DNA from: CAXXOK01 sp035353615
Lineage (GTDB): Bacteria; Bacillota; Clostridia; Christensenellales; Aristaeellaceae
Reading direction: 5' to 3'
NCBI GenBank assembly: GCA_035353615.1
Contig: DAOPZY010000003.1
Location: 1-64,000 of the forward strand
DNA length: 64,000 nt
Shown here: positions 61,206-64,000 of the stretch, one piece after another
Numbering within the stretch: the stretch's first letter is position 1
Layout of the letters: each line of letters begins with the position of its first letter
Program-made: the position numbers and the translations under genes
The notes under the pieces: generated by a model
What the model saw: the letters and a program-made list of their open reading frames with translations, nothing else
Told to the model about the DNA's origin: nothing
The model's database searches: none

Positions 61206-62491
61206 GGCTGATCCTCCATCCGGATGGCGATGGCGTTGGCGTGCGCGGTCAGCTCCTCGCGGTTGGCGAAGCGCCGCACATCCATGCCCACCTTTTGAAG
61301 CGCCTCGCGCGTGTAGTACAAGTAGCTGGAACGCTTGCAGAAATCATCCACCCCAAGCGGGGAAGAATAGCGCGCCGTACCCGACGTGGGCAAGGTGTGG
61401 TTGGGCCCGGCCAGATAATCGCCCAGCGGCTCCGGGCAGTACCGGCCCAGAAACACGCTGCCCGCGTTGCGGATCAGCGCAAGCAGCGCAAACGGATCAT
61501 CCGTGCTCACTTCCAGATGCTCGGGCGCGATGGCGTTGGCAACCTGCACGGCGGTTGCGAGATCGGGCACCACTATGACGCGACCGTTTTCCTCAATAGA
61601 TGCGCGCGCGATGGCCTCGCGGCTCAGCAGGGGCAACTGCCGTTCCAGCTCGGCGCGCACCTGCACGGCGAAAGGCTCGCTGTCGGTCACCAGCCACGCG
61701 GAGGAAAGACGGTCGTGTTCCGCCTGGCTTAACAAATCCGCGGCGATGTGCGCCGGGTTGCTTTCCCCGTCCGCAATCACAAGGATTTCGCTCGGCCCGG
61801 CGATCATGTCGATATCCACAAGCCCCTGCGCGTAACACAGCTGTTTGGCGGTCGCCACGTAAATATTGCCTGGGCCTACGATTTTATCAACCTTGGGCAC
61901 GCTTTGGGTGCCGAAGGCCAGCGCGGCTATGGCTTGCGCGCCGCCAAGCTTGACAATCGCGGAAACCCCCGCGATTTTCGCCGCGGCGAGGATCACGGCG
62001 GGCACGTTGCCCTGCGCGTCCGGCGGGGTGGTCATCACAATTTGCGCTACGCCCGCAATTTGCGCGGGTATGGCGTCCATCAGCACGGAGCTTGGGTAGC
62101 GCGCCGTGCCGCCGGGCACGTACAGGCCGACGGATTGCAGCGGCAGCACCCGCTGGCCGACCACCACGCCATCCTCTCTGGCGTCGATAAAGCCGCTGCG
62201 CTTTTGCTGCGCGTGAAAGCCGCGAATGTTGCGCGCGGCCAGCTCCATGGTGGCGATCATCTCCGGCTCCACACTGCGGTAAGCGGCGTCGATTTCCGCC
62301 TGCGTAACCAGCAGGCTATTGGGGCGGGCGCCGTCAAACCGCTCGCAGTACTCAAGCACCGCTTCGTCCCCGCGAGCCTGAACCTGCGCAAGAATGGCCG
62401 ATACGGCCTCGGTCACGTCCTTTTTGGGGGCGGAAGCGCGGTTGAGCAGGGTTTCCACGGGCTGGCCCTCATAACGGGTGATACGGATCAT
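61202..62491 (-). CDS. hisD: Histidinol dehydrogenase
   Basis: 429 residues, family length. GLYVPGGTARYPSSVLMDAIPA, GPGNIYVATAK, DMIAGPSEILVIAD, SQAEHDRLSSAWLVT and GPNHTLPTSGTARYSSPLGV hold the NAD and zinc sites. Last two oxidation steps to histidine. Confidence 0.98.
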   Translation of the reverse strand: MIRITRYEGQPVETLLNRASAPKKDVTEAVSAILAQVQARGDEAVLEYCERFDGARPNSLLVTQAEIDAAYRSVEPEMIATMELAARNIRGFHAQQKRSGFIDAREDGVVVGQRVLPLQSVGLYVPGGTARYPSSVLMDAIPAQIAGVAQIVMTTPPDAQGNVPAVILAAAKIAGVSAIVKLGGAQAIAALAFGTQSVPKVDKIVGPGNIYVATAKQLCYAQGLVDIDMIAGPSEILVIADGESNPAHIAADLLSQAEHDRLSSAWLVTDSEPFAVQVRAELERQLPLLSREAIARASIEENGRVIVVPDLATAVQVANAIAPEHLEVSTDDPFALLALIRNAGSVFLGRYCPEPLGDYLAGPNHTLPTSGTARYSSPLGVDDFCKRSSYLYYTREALQKVGMDVRRFANREELTAHANAIAIRMEDQP

Positions 62492-63123
62492 ACCTTTTCT
62501 CCTTCTGCGGCGGGTTTTTGAAGCGCAGCGAGCAACGGGCGGATTTCCTCCGCCTTAAAGCGCAGGGCAGCCTTGTTGACAATCAGCCGCGCGCTGATGG
62601 GCAGGATGGTTTCAATCACTTCCAGATGATTTTGCACCAGGGTGGAGCCGGTTTCCACAATATCCACAATCACATCCGAAAGCCCCAGAATCGGGGCTAG
62701 CTCGATGGAGCCGTTGAGCTTGATAATCTCGATTTCCCGGCTTTTACCGGCGTAATAACGTTTGGCGATGCCGGGATACTTGGTGGCCACGCGGAGCGGC
62801 GCGGCCAGATCCTCCCTGAAACCTACGGGCGCGGCCACGCACATCCTGCAAGCGCCAAAACCCAAATCCAGCAGCTCGTAAACGTCGTTGCCGCCTTCCA
62901 CCAGCACATCCTTGCCCACCACGCCCACATCTGCCGCGCCGTGTTCAACGTAAATAGCCACGTCGCTGGGCTTGACAAGCAGATACTGCACCTTGCCGCC
63001 CTCGTCGGCCAGTACCAGCCGGCGATCGTCCGTTTCCATGGCGGAGCAGTCATACCCGCAGGCGCTGAAAAGCCTGTACACCTTATCGCCAAGCCTGCCT
63101 TTCGGTAGCGCGATGTTGAGCAT
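62488..63123 (-). CDS. hisG: ATP phosphoribosyltransferase, short form
   Basis: 211 residues from ATG 63123; a longer upstream frame lies inside hisZ. LNIALPKGRLGDKVYRLF, VEHGAADVGVVGKDVL and DIVETGSTLVQNHLEVIE (PRPP site). It lacks the C-terminal ACT-like regulatory domain of long HisG and so needs HisZ for activity and histidine feedback. Confidence 0.98.
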   Translation of the reverse strand: MLNIALPKGRLGDKVYRLFSACGYDCSAMETDDRRLVLADEGGKVQYLLVKPSDVAIYVEHGAADVGVVGKDVLVEGGNDVYELLDLGFGACRMCVAAPVGFREDLAAPLRVATKYPGIAKRYYAGKSREIEIIKLNGSIELAPILGLSDVIVDIVETGSTLVQNHLEVIETILPISARLIVNKAALRFKAEEIRPLLAALQKPAAEGEKV

Positions 63124-63124
63124 G

Positions 63125-64000
63125 TCAGCGCACCTCCTCAAACGTATCGCCACGGAAAACCACGGTTTTTGCGGCACGGAAATCCTTTGGATGGGCGCTT
63201 GCGGCAAACACGCGCAGCCCTTGGGCGGCCATGCCGAAAACTGCGGCCTGCACCTTGGACAGAGCGTCCCCGGGTTGGTAGAGCGCGAGCACATCCGCGT
63301 CCCACGCGCGGTGTTCCGCCAGCACGCGGGTCAATTCATCCAGGTACAGGGCAAAACCGATGGCCTCGCCCTGCTTGCCAAAACGGTGCATCAGGTGATC
63401 GTACCGCCCGCCGGAAAGCACCACGCGCGGCGCGCCCTGCACATAACCCTGAAAAACGATGCCGTTATAGTAGTTCAGATCGTTCAGCATGGAAAAATCC
63501 AGCTGAAGGCAATCCGCCAGCCCTACGGCGGTCAAAAGGCTGTACAGGGAGCGCAGTTCGGAAAGCGCCTGCTCCATTTCATCGCTTACTGCCAGCTTTT
63601 CGGCGCGGGCGAGCGTTTCCGGAAACGCGCCGGAAAGGCCCGCGAGCTTGGCGATCCGCTCGGCATAAAACGGAGCGATGCGCTCCTGCACGATGGCCTC
63701 GGCCAATTCGTGCGCGTTTTTCTGACGGATCAGCGTAAACAGCCGCTCCTTTTGCTCCGGCGAAAGCCCTGCGGCTTCCATCAGCCCCAGTGCGAAACCC
63801 ATATGGCTGATGTCCAGCACATATTCGCCGCCAACGGCGCGCAGGCTTTCAATCGCCAGCCGCATGATTTCCGCAACTGTGTAGCTGTCAATCGCGCCCA
63901 GCGCCTCTACGCCCATCTGATCGATTTCCACAAACTCGCGCGCCGTGGGGGCGAGGCGGTAGACGCTTTCCTTATAATACACTTTCTCCAGCGTGTCGCG
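63125..64000 (-). CDS. hisZ: ATP phosphoribosyltransferase regulatory subunit (5' end cut by window)
   Basis: At least 291 codons; the frame stays open to the window edge and the protein's start is beyond it. Histidyl-tRNA-synthetase-like fold: KVYYKESVYRLAP at the edge, LDISHMGFALGLMEAAGL, and the VLSGGRYDHLMHRFGKQGEAIGFALYLDEL motif 3-like region. It binds and activates short HisG. TGA is one base before the hisG ATG. Confidence 0.93.
   Translation of the reverse strand, partial: RDTLEKVYYKESVYRLAPTAREFVEIDQMGVEALGAIDSYTVAEIMRLAIESLRAVGGEYVLDISHMGFALGLMEAAGLSPEQKERLFTLIRQKNAHELAEAIVQERIAPFYAERIAKLAGLSGAFPETLARAEKLAVSDEMEQALSELRSLYSLLTAVGLADCLQLDFSMLNDLNYYNGIVFQGYVQGAPRVVLSGGRYDHLMHRFGKQGEAIGFALYLDELTRVLAEHRAWDADVLALYQPGDALSKVQAAVFGMAAQGLRVFAASAHPKDFRAAKTVVFRGDTFEEVR

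Overview
The window looks like chromosome of a GC-rich member of the Clostridia (Firmicutes). Pointers are the IspH-ribosomal protein S1 fusion, the Cmk-PlsC fusion, a short HisG paired with HisZ, a Bce-type antibiotic-peptide module, a HutP-family protein, sigma-A-type promoters and strong AGGAGG ribosome binding sites. No rRNA, tRNA, CRISPR array, transposase or phage gene is visible. Genus cannot be fixed from the sequence alone.

Layout. (1) 0.1-16.7 kb is a dense Ser/Thr phospho-signalling locus: a small HTH regulator; three zinc-ribbon protein kinases (one with a leucine-rich ectodomain, one with an RDD membrane domain and an FHA domain); two PP2C phosphatases; a trypsin/HtrA-like protease joined through the membrane to an FHA domain; a small GarA/OdhI-like FHA protein; and a VWA-like/FHA membrane protein. 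Six of these (9.28-16.68 kb) form one tight operon. (2) 16.7-17.4 kb holds three tandem copies of a roughly 220-bp repeat. (3) mscL, then a BceRS-BceAB-like sensing and transport module (17.5-22.7 kb). (4) A minus-strand run: GNAT acetyltransferase, capE-like dehydratase, purC, ispH-rpsA, cmk-plsC, hutP-like, a free-standing candidate ncRNA with its own promoter and terminator, then rfbB and rfbA (23-32.5 kb). (5) ppk1-cysE-cysS-comEA-like (33-37.7 kb). (6) An exopolysaccharide operon: initiating sugar transferase, epimerase, four glycosyltransferases and a WecB-like epimerase (38-45.8 kb), with an array of ten TCGGTTG-like boxes before the last gene. (7) A five-domain Big_2 surface protein, a YgiQ radical SAM protein, two related secreted proteins and a DMT transporter (46-55.3 kb). 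(8) A nearly complete histidine operon hisZ-G-D-C-B-H-A-F-IE-K on the minus strand (55.9-64 kb), with hisZ cut by the window edge.

How it fits together. In region 1 the kinases are expected to write, the PP2C enzymes to erase, and the FHA domains to read phosphothreonine. Short Thr-Glu motifs recur in the cytoplasmic segments of the second phosphatase, the VWA/FHA protein and the small FHA protein, and are candidate phospho-docking sites. Outside the membrane the same proteins carry a protease, LRR-like repeats and a VWA-like domain, so the system probably links envelope state to cytoplasmic signalling. Regions 4 and 6 supply sugar nucleotides and glycosyl transfer for a surface glycan. A dispersed repeat family with terminal inverted repeats (50.5 and 55.6 kb, with related pieces at 16.7-17.4, 22.8 and 48.1 kb) punctuates the gaps between transcription units.
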